64,000 nucleotides of DNA, taken from assembly GCA_025403435.1 (NCBI GenBank), contig CM046335.1, positions 6,452,103 through 6,516,102 on the forward strand, read 5' to 3'. The notes below the pieces were generated by a model. The model was not told the DNA's origin and did no database searches. It worked only from the letters and a program-made list of their open reading frames with translations. Of the stretch, positions 24,501-35,016 are shown piece by piece. Source of the DNA: Artocarpus heterophyllus (taxonomy: Eukaryota > Streptophyta > Magnoliopsida > Rosales > Moraceae). Made by a program: the position numbers and the translations under genes. How positions within the stretch are numbered: position 1 is the stretch's first letter; each line of letters begins with the position of its first letter.

Positions 24501-24995
24501 ATTGAAATCTCCAAAATGCCTTCTCTCTCCCCTCTACTCGTGACGATGGAGGATGAACTCGATGTTGACAAAGCTATGCGAGATCTACGGAGGAGATCCG
24601 ATACGAACGACAGACTCAAACTTGGATGACGAGGGAATCCATTCATCTCTCTTCCTTTCTCCTCACATGTCATCGCCAAGAATGATGTTGCAAGTTCTTC
24701 CCGTCTTCGATGGAGGACGGTCGCAATGGAGATGACGTCATGGAAGTCGGTCGAGAACAGATCTTGAATGGAGATGGAGGCGAGCGCCGGGGAGCATCAG
24801 CCAGGGAAGCCAGCATTGACGACGCCTCAAATCTCCTTCAACGGTGAAGCCTTAGTCTTGTATCTCTCTCTTTGATCTCCAAAGATGGTGCCCTTGTGAT
24901 TGTCTCCGTGAGAGAGAGAAAGACAGAGACAGGAGAGAGAAGATCATGAGAGAGAACTGGAGAAGAAAGGGAAAATCAAGGAGATTGGAAAATAA
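21501..24995. other. Intergenic, no gene recognised
   Basis: This is AT-rich sequence with two GC-richer islands (22550-22960 and 24520-24980) that have only short open frames and no domain I recognise. 23990-24310 looks like an AT-rich fold-back related to 41340-41815. A few AACGAC/ACGTCAAT words recur near 23735-23880. The islands could be transposon or pseudogene fragments, but I cannot assign them. Confidence 0.5.
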
Positions 24996-25194
24996 GAATC
25001 CAAATCTACTATCTCATTTTCTTGTCCCTTTGCCTGTCACCTAATGAAATTTTGACACATATGCAAATTTCTAAATAATTTTTAAAATTTAGGTTCTATT
25101 TATGTGTTTAGGTTGTTGAATTTAAATGATGTGTCAAAATTTAATTAAAAAGACAATAAAGATGACAAAAAAATGAGACAGCAGATCTGGATTC
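24996..25194. mobile_element. MULE-like MITE with long terminal inverted repeats
   Basis: The left arm starts GAATCCAAATCTACTATCTC and runs to about 25062. The right arm, reverse complemented, starts GAATCCAGATCTGCTGTCTC from 25194. The arms align over roughly 65 bp, both reaching a shared AAATTTTGACACAT. The 9-bp flanks GGAAAATAA (24987-24995) and GGAAGAGAA (25195-25203) agree at seven positions, as expected of an aged Mutator-type duplication. It has no coding capacity. Confidence 0.7.
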
Positions 25195-25574
25195 GGAAGA
25201 GAAATGAAGACAAGAGAGACTAAGAGAGGGGAGGAGAGGGGGAGTGGATGTGGGAGAGTTGATTTGCTTTAGGCATGAATTTGAGGGCTTTTTGGTATTT
25301 AAACTTTATAGTAATTTGTTTTATTAATGTTATTTATTAAACTCCTTAAATAATTATACTATTAATTTGTAATGAACATCTTAATTATGGCTTTTCTCTT
25401 CTTCTCCTTGCTCTTAATGTAAAACAATCACGAATCAAAATATTAAGATGAAGGATATCTGAACCACTTCTTAGTTATTCACATACTCAAAAAAAAAGAA
25501 AAAGAAGAGCAAACCTCGTTCACACTATTGGAAAAGAAAAACCTTGTTCTTTATTATCATTACTATTATTATAC

Positions 25575-25576
<2 letters not shown>

Positions 25577-25635
<59 letters not shown>
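25577..25635. repeat. (TTA)n microsatellite
   Basis: About 20 TAT/ATT units without interruption. Confidence 0.97.
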
Positions 25636-25965
25636 GTAGTTGCTAGCATAACCTAGCAGTAAAACCCACACCCAACTCTACTTAAAGGTGAAACAATCGA
25701 ATTCTCCTACTTGAAGTTCAAAAAAATGTATCTTTTTAGTTCTGGTGTTTGAGATATGTTTTGGCTCATCAATGTTTTGAAATTTTAACCACTGCTTCCA
25801 CCATTTTTCCTTATTTTAGTTCTAACATATTTTTTACCTTTTTATTCTTTTTTCAATTAGTTTCCTTTTTCTGTATGGGGAATTTTTATAAATGTGATAT
25901 TTTAAAACTTACTTTTTATAAATATGACATATGTTTAAGTGTGGTACAAATTAAACATGTAAGAC

Positions 25966-26441
25966 CATCTCTAATGCAAATATCAATACTAATGTTGTAT
26001 TTTTCATAAAAACTTTAAAAGAGTATATTTGATGTGTTATTTCATTTTAAGTTCCAATGTATAATATTATTTAATATCATATTTGCCTTTTTTCATAATT
26101 ATAAAACCTTCAAACTTGTAAAAGTAATCTTTTAATATTAGAAAAAATTAAAAAAAATAAAAATTTTGTAACTATTAAAGCAAAAAAATCAATCTATTAA
26201 CCAATTAGAATCGAATAAAAAATTTGCTAAATGCTAAATTTTGTGACAAATTTGTCACACAAAGTTTAGCATGTAGCAAATATAGCATTAAAATTGGCAT
26301 TGTATTTGAGAGCTTTTTTACACTTAATATCATTAAAGTTGGCATTGTATTAGAGGGTGTTTGTTTTTACACTTAAATGCTAAATTTACTAATGCTAATT
26401 TGTTATTAGTACATCAATTTAGCATTTGATTAGAGATACTT
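25966..26441. mobile_element. Candidate MITE with CATCTCTAAT ends
   Basis: CATCTCTAATGCAAAT at the left end is matched in reverse complement by ATTTGATTAGAGATAC at 26424-26439. Inside, a unit beginning TTGGCATTGTATT and ending ACACTTAA occurs twice in tandem (about 26294-26335 and 26338-26385). There is no coding capacity, and the precise ends and target duplication are uncertain. Confidence 0.55.
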
Positions 26442-27099
26442 TAATATGAGTGATAATGTGACAATTTTTTTTAAATATAACATGAATAAACATATGTTTT
26501 TAAAAATATGGCATAACATGTAGTAATTTTTTCTCAAGAATTTTCATATATGCAACATTTTAAAACTCATTTTTCATAAATGCTACAAAGATTTTAATGT
26601 ATCATAACTTAAACAAATAATATAATTAATAATACAACATAATTTTTAAAAATTGTTTTTAAAATATGACATAACATCTTGAAATCATTTGGTATTGTTT
26701 TAAAATAAGTGAAAATATTTTTGCTTTAAAAAATAAAAAAAAATTAAAATTATGTTAAGAATATTTTTAAAATTTTTATCTTAAAAAATATATAAAAATA
26801 TTTTTAAAAATTTTAAGAAAAAAAACAAATGGGTAATTTTCTGTTCTCCCTTTTCTCTTCCGTCTCGACAACGGCCCAAACATCACACCCTGCGACGTGT
26901 ACAATCGGGATTGGTGTGCAAGCTCTGCCCTGTTTTAGTTACAGAATCTATTTGGCACCAAATCCACTACTTGGCAAAGCTACAGCTACTGACTTTAGCC
27001 TCTAGGAAGTGTGGTTGTCGTTTTTACACGCCACGCTCTTCCAGAACCACAACTGCTCTCCTTTATTAACTCCCTCTCATCTCTGTCTCTCTCTCAGCA
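26442..27099. other. PSB28 upstream region
   Basis: This is AT-rich up to about 26825, then a GC-richer promoter and leader segment (26840-27099) ending in a CT-rich stretch before the PSB28 ATG. No TATA box is obvious. Nothing codes here. Confidence 0.5.
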
Positions 27100-28344
27100 A
27101 TGGCAACGTTACAATCTCTTGCATTCTCTTCTCCAATCTCCCACCATCTTCACCAACCACGCTCTTATTTAGGTAATCTTTGTCTCTCTGTATCTTATGC
27201 TTGCTCTTTAATTTGAATTCTCCTTCCTTTTATGCGTTGCAAAGTTTTTCAACCTTTTTTGCCCAAATCATTTTGTACATCTTCTGCGAAAATAATGGAT
27301 AAAGGAGCAATCTAGGTACAATGGGTACTTGGGTTTTGATTGTGACAGCTTTAGAACTTTATTCATTGGAGAATGGGATTGCAGGAGAAAAAATGGGGGC
27401 TTTATTATTGTGCTTCACTGTTCTTAATGCGTCTCTTTCCTTGTATTTCTATGTTTTTTTTTTTTTTTTTATTATTTCCTCACCCTGATATTTTGGGAAA
27501 ATGAAAATTTAAGGTATGAAGGTCCACCAGGGTCTTGCAATGAATGAATTCTTTGCAATTTTTAACAACTTTTGAAGGGCTTGTCTAACTGTGAAATTTG
27601 TGTTCGTAACAATAAATGCATCTGTTTTGCTGTTTCACAAGCCACAAAAAAAAAGTCATTAGCATTATGATGAGTGTTAGAATATAGAATTATTCTTGAA
27701 ACATAAAAAAAAAAAAAAAATCAGACTAGTACTTAAAATTCAAACTTCTGTAATTGTACTTTCTATAGGTGTCATCAGTAACTGGTAAACTAACAATATA
27801 GCATAAATTTCAGGAACACAATCAGAAAAGTAGCTAGTTAATTCAATATTAACATGCTTCTCTTTGTGTTGTAGGTAAGGCGTCTTGGACCGTCCAAGGA
27901 AGTTCACAATCCACATTCCATGGGCATTGTTTGCAACTGCCCTGCCGCCGAAGGTCCCAGCCTAGACCGAACGCCAGAGTGCCTGGTTTAGTGATAAAGA
28001 TGGTGAAGCCAACAATTCAGTTCGTCCAAGGAAATGATGAGCAGACAATACCGGATGTGAGGTTGACCAAATCGAGAGACGGAACAAACGGCATGGCCAT
28101 ATTCAAGTTCGATCAGCCTTCTGTCTTTGACTCATCCGGTGAAGTTGGTGACATTACTGGATTTTACATGATTGACGAGGAAGGTGTTCTTCAGTCCGTT
28201 GATGTCAGTGCCAGATTCGTCGAGGGGAAGCCCGCAGGGATCGAAGCGAAGTACGTGATGTGATCGCCGCAAGAATGGGATAGATTCATGAGATTCATGG
28301 AGCGATACTCTAATGAGAATGGCTTACAATTCGTTAAGAAATAA
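27100..28344 (+). pseudogene. PSB28: PSB28, photosystem II assembly factor, with premature TGA
   Basis: Psb28 binds PSII assembly intermediates at the thylakoid membrane. Exon 1 (27100-27172) and exon 2 (27875-28344) join in phase across a 702-bp GT-AG intron. The first 65 or so residues are a Ser/Arg-rich chloroplast transit peptide; the Psb28 domain follows, with PDVRLTKSRDG, ITGFYMIDEEG and the KPAGIEAKYVM region. The frame then meets TGA at 28261-28263, giving 153 residues. The same frame past the stop continues with EWDRFMRFMERY and NENGL and ends at TAA (28342-28344), which is the conserved C-terminal tail of cyanobacterial and plant Psb28. The intact protein would be about 180 residues, close to the Arabidopsis size. 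CGA (Arg) to TGA is the simplest change. It may be an allele, an assembly error or a pseudogene. Confidence 0.9.
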
Positions 28345-29047
28345 GATGTTGTACATCCTTTTTTACCACTTTCACCATTATTCCATTTCTTTTTCTCCTT
28401 ATTTTACTTTTCGTAATTTAGTCAAGTGGAAGTTTAGGAATCAATCTTTCTTGATTCCTTTGTATGTACACCTCTTTATTTCAATTTAATCCAACCGGTT
28501 TTGCTCTTCCAAGCGATACATGTTGGCATTCCTTTATGTGTGAAGAAAGTGTCTGGAGATGAGTAAGAGAATATAGTGACTTCTTGTTCTTTTGACTATC
28601 TTTCTTGTCAAATTTTAATAATTTATTGAATCACTTGTAATTTTAGTATTTATTATGTGGTCATTTTTTTTTTGGTAAAGTTGTTTAAGTTTATATAATA
28701 TAACAAACTGATTGACATTTTAAAAACAGTGAGCAGAAAATGCATTAACATTTAGTCCGATATAGACAGAGCTAGGGTTTTTTTATAGACGTTGGGACTT
28801 ATTTGATGGGGCTCACTTTTTATGTAACGTACGGTACGGTGCTGCACGATTAGGCTAATAAGAGTTTTTTAAAAGAAAAGATAGCTTTTTTAAAAAACAC
28901 TTCAAAGTAAACTATGCCAAGTCATCATATACTAATAACTAAATATTCTCAACAATAAATTTCAACCTCCAATTTTGCAACAACTAAAATCCTTAAAGTC
29001 AACAGAAGAGACAAAGTCAACGTTACACGACAATACCCATATCACAA
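28345..29047. other. Intergenic between convergent PSB28 and SDD1
   Basis: The 3' flanks of two convergent genes, AT-rich, with T-rich stretches after 28350 that suit polyadenylation signals for PSB28. Nothing else is recognised. Confidence 0.5.
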
Positions 29048-31372
29048 TCATTTATTCTTCCAGATCACTGAGATGGGGCTTCTGACTCTGTACATGCCAT
29101 TTTTAGCATTTACCCATGTCAAATGCCCTTGTGCATAGCTACTAGTAGTACTCTGTCTCACCAATCTCTTCGTTGATATAAACCAAATCTTGTAGCTCAA
29201 AACCTGATTAACTCTTGTAAACACTAATCTCGTTGGCTTAACTCTCACTTTCACATCTTGGGATGCTTCTATTTCCAGCGAGTAAATGGAATTAGGACTC
29301 CCCACATTCGTTAATCTCCTCTTAATCATCTTACGTCTCATACCGCGCTTGAAAGTGACAGAGATTGAAGGGTAATTAAGGCTAAATCCCTTGTTAGTCT
29401 TGAGGATTTCGAGGCAGCTCACGTTCTTGTGAGTGACCGAGAAAACTTCGGAATCAGTGTATCCCATAGTGCAAAGATGAGTGACGTACTCATCCGGCCT
29501 GATGTCGTAAACCAGCCCGGGATCAAGTGCTCTACTCGGGTTGACATGCCCTGCACCGAGGGCGAAGACCCCGGCCGGCTTGTCCCCGTCCATTATTGGG
29601 TTTCCCGAGCGGTCGGTGACATCGGCAGTGGTCATAATGGCAGATTTCACCGCAGCGGGGCTCCATTTCGGATGCGCGGAGCGGATTAAAGCGGCAATGC
29701 CGCTCACGTGAGGGCAGGCCATGGAAGTTCCCGACAAGACTGTGAAGTTGACTCTTCTGGAATCTTCCGGGAGGCCACTGGGGCCAAGGTTTTGAGGCCA
29801 TGCAGCAATGATATTAACCCCGGGAGCAACCACATCGGGTTTTAGTATTGAAGGGTTTGAGAAACTTGGTCCTCTGGATGAGAATTGAGCCACAGTTGGC
29901 GCCTCTGATCTTCCAATTACAGTTCCTCCAAACTCAATTTTTCCAATAGGCTTCGTTGTTGAGTTTATGTAAGTTTTTAACCGAACCGATTCGTCGAAAC
30001 CGACCAATGTCGCCGGTAAAACGTGGACGTCGACGGAGTCTTCTTCCAAATTCAGCTCTGTATTTGTCAAGATCATTGCTAAACCACCAGCTTCTTTCAC
30101 TACTTGGCCTTTCTCTGATCTTCCATTGACGCCTCTGTCACATACCACCATTTTTCCCGCCACTTTCTCTCTTGTAAGAGACCCTCCCAGGCAGAACCGA
30201 CTCCCCATGTCTTCGCTCATTACGTAGACTATTTCGAGCTCTTTCGTTGAGCTCCGAATTTGGTTCCCGGGGTACAAGGACTCGCCGTAGAGTACTTGTC
30301 CATTTCCCATTTGAACAATTGCTGGGAATTTCCGATCCATTGTGCTTGCGCCGATGGTGGCAATCCAAGGAGCTTCGTTCGCCACCGAGCTCTCGGTTGG
30401 ACCGTTGTTTCCCGCCGCGCAAATAACCGAAACCCCGCTCTCCATCGCTCGGAAACTCCCGATGGCAATGCTGTCTGCGAAAAGCGGTATCGGAAATCCG
30501 CCTAACGATAGGGAAAGGACGTCCACACCGTCTCCAATTGCGGCGTCCATTGCGGCCAGGATGTCGGAACTGTAGCATCCGGTGTACCAGCAGACCTTGT
30601 AGGCCGCAATGCGGGCAAACGGAGCCATTCCCCGCGCCACGCCAGCTGCATTGCCGAGCACGCTCGCCATGGGGACGGAGGTGCCGCCTGCCGTCGACGA
30701 CGTGTGGCTGCCGTGCCCGTGCGAGTCCCGCGGCGACACGTATTCTTGGACACTATCTGGTGAGGCCGAATCAGAGGCCACCCTGTGGCCTTTAATGAAG
30801 AATCTGGCGCCAATTAACTTCCTGTTACAGCTTGAAGAGTTGAAGTCTTGACCTTGTTGGCAAATCCCCCTCCATCTCTTCGGAACCGGAGGCATGCTGA
30901 GATCGTTGAAGCTCGGACTCTCGGGCCAAACTCCAGTATCAAGAACCCCAATTATTGCTCCTCCACCAAATTTAGCCTTGTACCAAGAGTTTTCCCTAGT
31001 GGGGTTTAGTCCCAAGAACTTGTAAGAGTAAGTGGTGTGAAGTTGAAGCCTTTGATCAGGCCTAATTGCCATGACTCCAGGCAGTTTTCGCAAGGATTCG
31101 AGCTCGGGTTCCGATAACTGAGCAGCAAAGCCTTCTATGGCAGAGTGATAAGAGTAGAGAAGGCGAGTGGAAGGGTCTTGATCTTCTTGGTCTAAGGAAA
31201 CGGATTGTTGAAGAAATGACATGTGCCAATCAAGCTTGGATGTGAAGAAAGAGTTCGTCATGTAATGATTGGGGTGGAGCTGAACTATGTAGGTTTGGAG
31301 GGTGTTTGCTTGGAGGGAAAATAAGAAAAGGAAAATGGTGGAAAGGAAGAAATGCAGTCTGGAAAGTTCCAT
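29048..31372 (-). CDS. SDD1: Subtilisin-like serine protease SDD1 / SBT1.2
   Basis: This 774-residue, intronless subtilase starts at the ATG at 31372. A signal peptide covers residues 1-22 and the I9 inhibitor propeptide about 27-112. The mature enzyme starts near TTYSYKFLGL. The catalytic triad is D145 (VLDTGVWP), H220 (GHGSHT) and S550 (SGTSMACPH), with oxyanion N322 (AAGNNGP). A protease-associated insert lies around 360-470 and a fibronectin-III-like end at about 660-770. Sequence words and length match Arabidopsis SDD1 closely; that secreted protease limits stomatal density and acts upstream of the TMM/ERECTA receptors. SDD1 has GHGTH where this protein has GHGSH, a conservative change. 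Function in this species is inferred by orthology, supported by ABCC5 nearby (SDD1's Arabidopsis neighbour). No lesion is seen. Confidence 0.95.
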   Translation of the reverse strand: MELSRLHFFLSTIFLFLFSLQANTLQTYIVQLHPNHYMTNSFFTSKLDWHMSFLQQSVSLDQEDQDPSTRLLYSYHSAIEGFAAQLSEPELESLRKLPGVMAIRPDQRLQLHTTYSYKFLGLNPTRENSWYKAKFGGGAIIGVLDTGVWPESPSFNDLSMPPVPKRWRGICQQGQDFNSSSCNRKLIGARFFIKGHRVASDSASPDSVQEYVSPRDSHGHGSHTSSTAGGTSVPMASVLGNAAGVARGMAPFARIAAYKVCWYTGCYSSDILAAMDAAIGDGVDVLSLSLGGFPIPLFADSIAIGSFRAMESGVSVICAAGNNGPTESSVANEAPWIATIGASTMDRKFPAIVQMGNGQVLYGESLYPGNQIRSSTKELEIVYVMSEDMGSRFCLGGSLTREKVAGKMVVCDRGVNGRSEKGQVVKEAGGLAMILTNTELNLEEDSVDVHVLPATLVGFDESVRLKTYINSTTKPIGKIEFGGTVIGRSEAPTVAQFSSRGPSFSNPSILKPDVVAPGVNIIAAWPQNLGPSGLPEDSRRVNFTVLSGTSMACPHVSGIAALIRSAHPKWSPAAVKSAIMTTADVTDRSGNPIMDGDKPAGVFALGAGHVNPSRALDPGLVYDIRPDEYVTHLCTMGYTDSEVFSVTHKNVSCLEILKTNKGFSLNYPSISVTFKRGMRRKMIKRRLTNVGSPNSIYSLEIEASQDVKVRVKPTRLVFTRVNQVLSYKIWFISTKRLVRQSTTSSYAQGHLTWVNAKNGMYRVRSPISVIWKNK

Positions 31373-32243
31373 TGTTTTGGGCTAAGAGAATGGTGATGAG
31401 CATGATTTGGTGGCAGAATTGTGGGGGTATTTGAAGAAGAAGAAGAAGATGATGATGATGAAGAGAGTGAGAATTCAAAACTTGGTTTGGGAAGCATGTC
31501 TGAGCTCTGAGAGACAGAATGAAACTCGTGAAATTTAAGAGCTCTCAATCACGAGGATCCTTTGTTGAGAGAGAGAGAGGAGAGAGAGAGGTTTTAAGGT
31601 TTCTCGGAGGAGCTGAAGAGAGTTTTGCTCTAAGCTCTTTCACGAGATGTCTTGGCTAGGCTTTATTGACACATTTCCACTATATTACATGTGAATGTTA
31701 TTTTCAAACTCTGAATCTTTTGTTTGTGGGGAAAACAAATCAATGTCTTGGTCACTTGGCTTTTTTATTTTATTATTATTCTTCTTTCCTTTTCCTTTTT
31801 TTTTTTGGGCAGTAAATGCGTTGTCCTAAGTGCATTTATGCACACGCTTCTGCATTTGTGGCTTGCATGGCTCCACTGGCTCGTGTCGTGTGGCTTGTGC
31901 TTTTACTCTCGCTCTGCAAGTTCCGATTTCTCACACTTCTACACATATCAGTTGGGTTTCATGTCGTAGGTAAGGAAGTGATTAGAAAAATGTGGTAAGT
32001 ATGAGTGTGTTTGAAAATACCAACAGTATAAAGTTCTCACATGTTTTAGTATAAAACAAAAATATATTATAGTGTATAATTCTCACATACTACGGCATTA
32101 AGTTCTAACTCATAAGTTTCAACTAACTCTATGAAATAACAAATTTATTTGATTATAACAACATACTCAAGTAATAAAAATACTTTTCTTTTTTCAAAAA
32201 ATAATTCTTATTAAATCGCATCTCGTGTTTGTTTCTAAGTTTT
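31373..32243. other. SDD1 leader and promoter region
   Basis: Next to the ATG lies a leader with GAA/GAT repeats (31430-31465) and GA repeats (31570-31592). About 32010-32130 contains one AT-rich inverted-repeat unit of the dispersed family described for 57809-57965. No second gene is seen. Confidence 0.5.
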
Positions 32244-33085
32244 ATGTCGTATGTACAGAAACGACACTTCCTTTTACCTAATCGTTGTCGCTTATAATTT
32301 TTGTCGTGTAAATGAGACGCTGTTGTTTCTATAAGCTTGTTGTTCTTATAAATTATTGTCGTTTACAAAAGCACTGTTGTTTTTCTATTGCTATTTTCTG
32401 TGTTGTCTTTCAAATTTCATGTCGTTACAGTATATTGTCGTTTTAAACATTGTGGTCTACATGCTCAAAACGACAATCCCGTTTAAGTTCATAATTTTAT
32501 CGTTGTTCAAGTTGAATATGTCGATAGTCATCCATCACCAGTTTGTCGCCATTTATTCTCGTTGATATTATATTGTCGTTCTAAGGATGAATTGTCGTCA
32601 CGCAATGTTTTCATTTGTATAGAAATGCAGTTCCGTTAGACCATTGGTGTTTCTACGTTGTTGTCATTCCATGACATCGTCGTCATTGCAGGATGTCATT
32701 TATGCGATAATGACAGGTTGTCGCTCAATTATAGCATTCAAAAGTTTGCTGTTTCTATTGTCGTTTATACTTTATTGCCTTTCCAATCGTTTTGAAAAGG
32801 TGTCGCTTCCATTGTCGTTACTACAATTTTGTTGCTCTTTACGTTGTTGTCGCTTCTGTGTGACTGTCGTTTAGGATGTTCGCCCTGCATACTCCACTGG
32901 CGCTTGTAGAAAAGTCTTGTCGTTCCCTTAAAAAATTGTCGTTGATTACAAGAATGCTGTCTTGCATGCTTCATTATCTTTAAACTTCATGTCGTTAATG
33001 TTATAAGTTATAGCGGTTAACGTTTATCATTAAAACGCGGACGTCGTTTGAGTTCAGAAAAACTACAATTCCGCCGTCGCTTTTA
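32244..33085. repeat. GTCGTT-rich degenerate array
   Basis: TGTCGT or TGTCGC occurs about 18 times in some 840 bp on the plus strand (for example 32245, 32286, 32302, 32357, 32420, 32436, 32574, 32593, 32759, 32813, 32849, 32919 and 32937). AACGAC on the same strand occurs only about twice. Spacing varies from about 15 to 120 bp. It mirrors, in inverted orientation, the AACGAC arrays at 15.5-21.5 kb. It may be subterminal repeats of a DNA transposon; no terminal repeats were found. Confidence 0.7.
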
Positions 33086-33595
33086 TCATTTATTAGTAAG
33101 GAAAACTACGTGTCATTTTAATTGCCATGTGTTAAAGTTTGAAGTTAAGGGCAAGTCAAATCTTTAAATTCTACCTCACGTTACTAAATTTGCAAGAGGG
33201 TTTATGCAACACTTAAAAAAAAAAAAATCCGAAGAACTTTTCTTTTGGTATTACATTCCCATCCTCAAACGATGAATTGAGTTCATACAGACATTTTGGA
33301 TGCCCCAGTTACAATAGGCTATATTTTATGATACTCTGCTCATTTAATACAGTATTCTTCTTGGTTTAACGACAACTACTCAATATTCGGAAAATCAATA
33401 TTTCAAAACCCATACATGTTTTTTAGGTCTTGCTATAATTGGTTTGTCTAACAATATACGTAACCATATTTTTCCACCGAGACGTGCGTACAATAATACC
33501 ACGTCTAATTGTACAATTATTTGTGTGACTTACTATGTTTATTTGCAATGATTACTTAAATCACAGTAAGATTAGAACATAATTAAAAGAGTTCC

Positions 33596-33632
<37 letters not shown>

Positions 33633-35016
33633 CAAGTATTATACAATATATATGTATATTAACCCTTTGAAGAAATATGAAGAACTTGAGCCTTGAAAAC
33701 CTAAAAAGCGAGTATTAAAATAAGAAAAACGTATGAGAGTTTATATTTACTACTAATAGTGTGTTTTCTCTCACAAATACGTTTCATCGCTTGCGAAACG
33801 AAAAACAAAATAGGTAGTGAAGCTATTCAACACAACAAGAAATGGTATTCGTTTGAATAAAAGAGGAATAAAATAAACGAAGTAAAAATGGGCAATTTTT
33901 ATAGCCTACTTAACTTTCAATCTAAAAAATACACTATATATTAAACTAAACTAAGACGTATAATTTTATAAATAGTAAGGTTTTAACTACAAGGATAAAA
34001 AGGGTTTTTCAAATACAATTGACGGATTCATTACATGCTTTATATATTCATTTCTTGCCCAGTCGCAAATCTGACTTGAGCTTCCCCTTTATTTTAATGG
34101 GTCAACAAAAAAAAAATCTGAGGTAAGCTTGGAAATAATTTTTCCCTCCAGAAATATAAAGCTTGTGATTTTTTTTTCCACCGTCTTAAGTCTTGACAAA
34201 ACAACGCGTTGCATCTGAATAAACAATAAAGGGTCGGGAAAAAAAAAGCGTGTACGATAAAATGAACCAGTTCGATTCCAGCTAATATCCAAATCCAACC
34301 AAGTTAAGAACACACTTCTGAATTCTCCACCGTCTTAATACATGTAGCTCTCCAACAGACCAAAAAATAAAAAATAAAAACCGCACGCACACACATGCAA
34401 CTCAAACTCAGCCTTCAGGCACTTCATGTGGGCTCAGTTTAATTAAATAACTAATATCCAATGAAAGTTAAACAGGCGTACCATGTCAAGACAGGCTCAA
34501 TGAATTTGGCAGGAAACATGTGCCATTATCGAAACTTAATCAAACTTAAATATGAATTTAATACATGTTAGAAGTACAAATGGCATTCTCAGATTTCCTT
34601 CAACACTACTTGAATCCTTCCAAAGTTGTAACATCTTGCATATCAAAAACTTTCATAGATCGTTGGCTCAATTCCTATTCAGTAAAGCACTGAAATGATT
34701 ACTAATAATTCCAACTTTATTTTCTGATCAAAACTCAACTAGAATACAATACAAAGAATCGCTGACCAGAACATATTGTCTGGGGAAATAAAAAATATAT
34801 ATATTCTATATGAAAAATATAAGTCTATGTTTGGTTTATATAACAACTTGGGCCCAGCTAAAATTTTGAGATGAGTTGATAACCAGGCCCCAACAAGATT
34901 TCATGCCTGCTCATGATTGTCAGCAGGAAGTCTCATTCTAAGCTGTTGTGTGCATGTAATACACGCATTACTATAACTCCTAGTTGTGTATTGTTACCCG
35001 ACCTCTCCAGTTGTCA
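33086..35016. other. Intergenic, with (TA)n and MUR3 3' flank
   Basis: AT-rich sequence with a TA run at 33601-33629 and no coding signal. The last few hundred bases up to 35016 are probably MUR3 3' untranslated sequence. Confidence 0.5.
33601..33629. repeat. (TA)n microsatellite
   Basis: An uninterrupted TA run of 29 bp. Confidence 0.95.

Noticed and set aside
28261..28263. TGA in PSB28 as a selenocysteine codon
   Set aside because: Land plants lack the selenocysteine insertion machinery, and Psb28 has no Sec or Cys there in its family.
33800..33850. CACAACAAGAAAT near the GTCGTT array as a CACTA terminus
   Set aside because: It does not start with CACTA and no matching inverted end was found.
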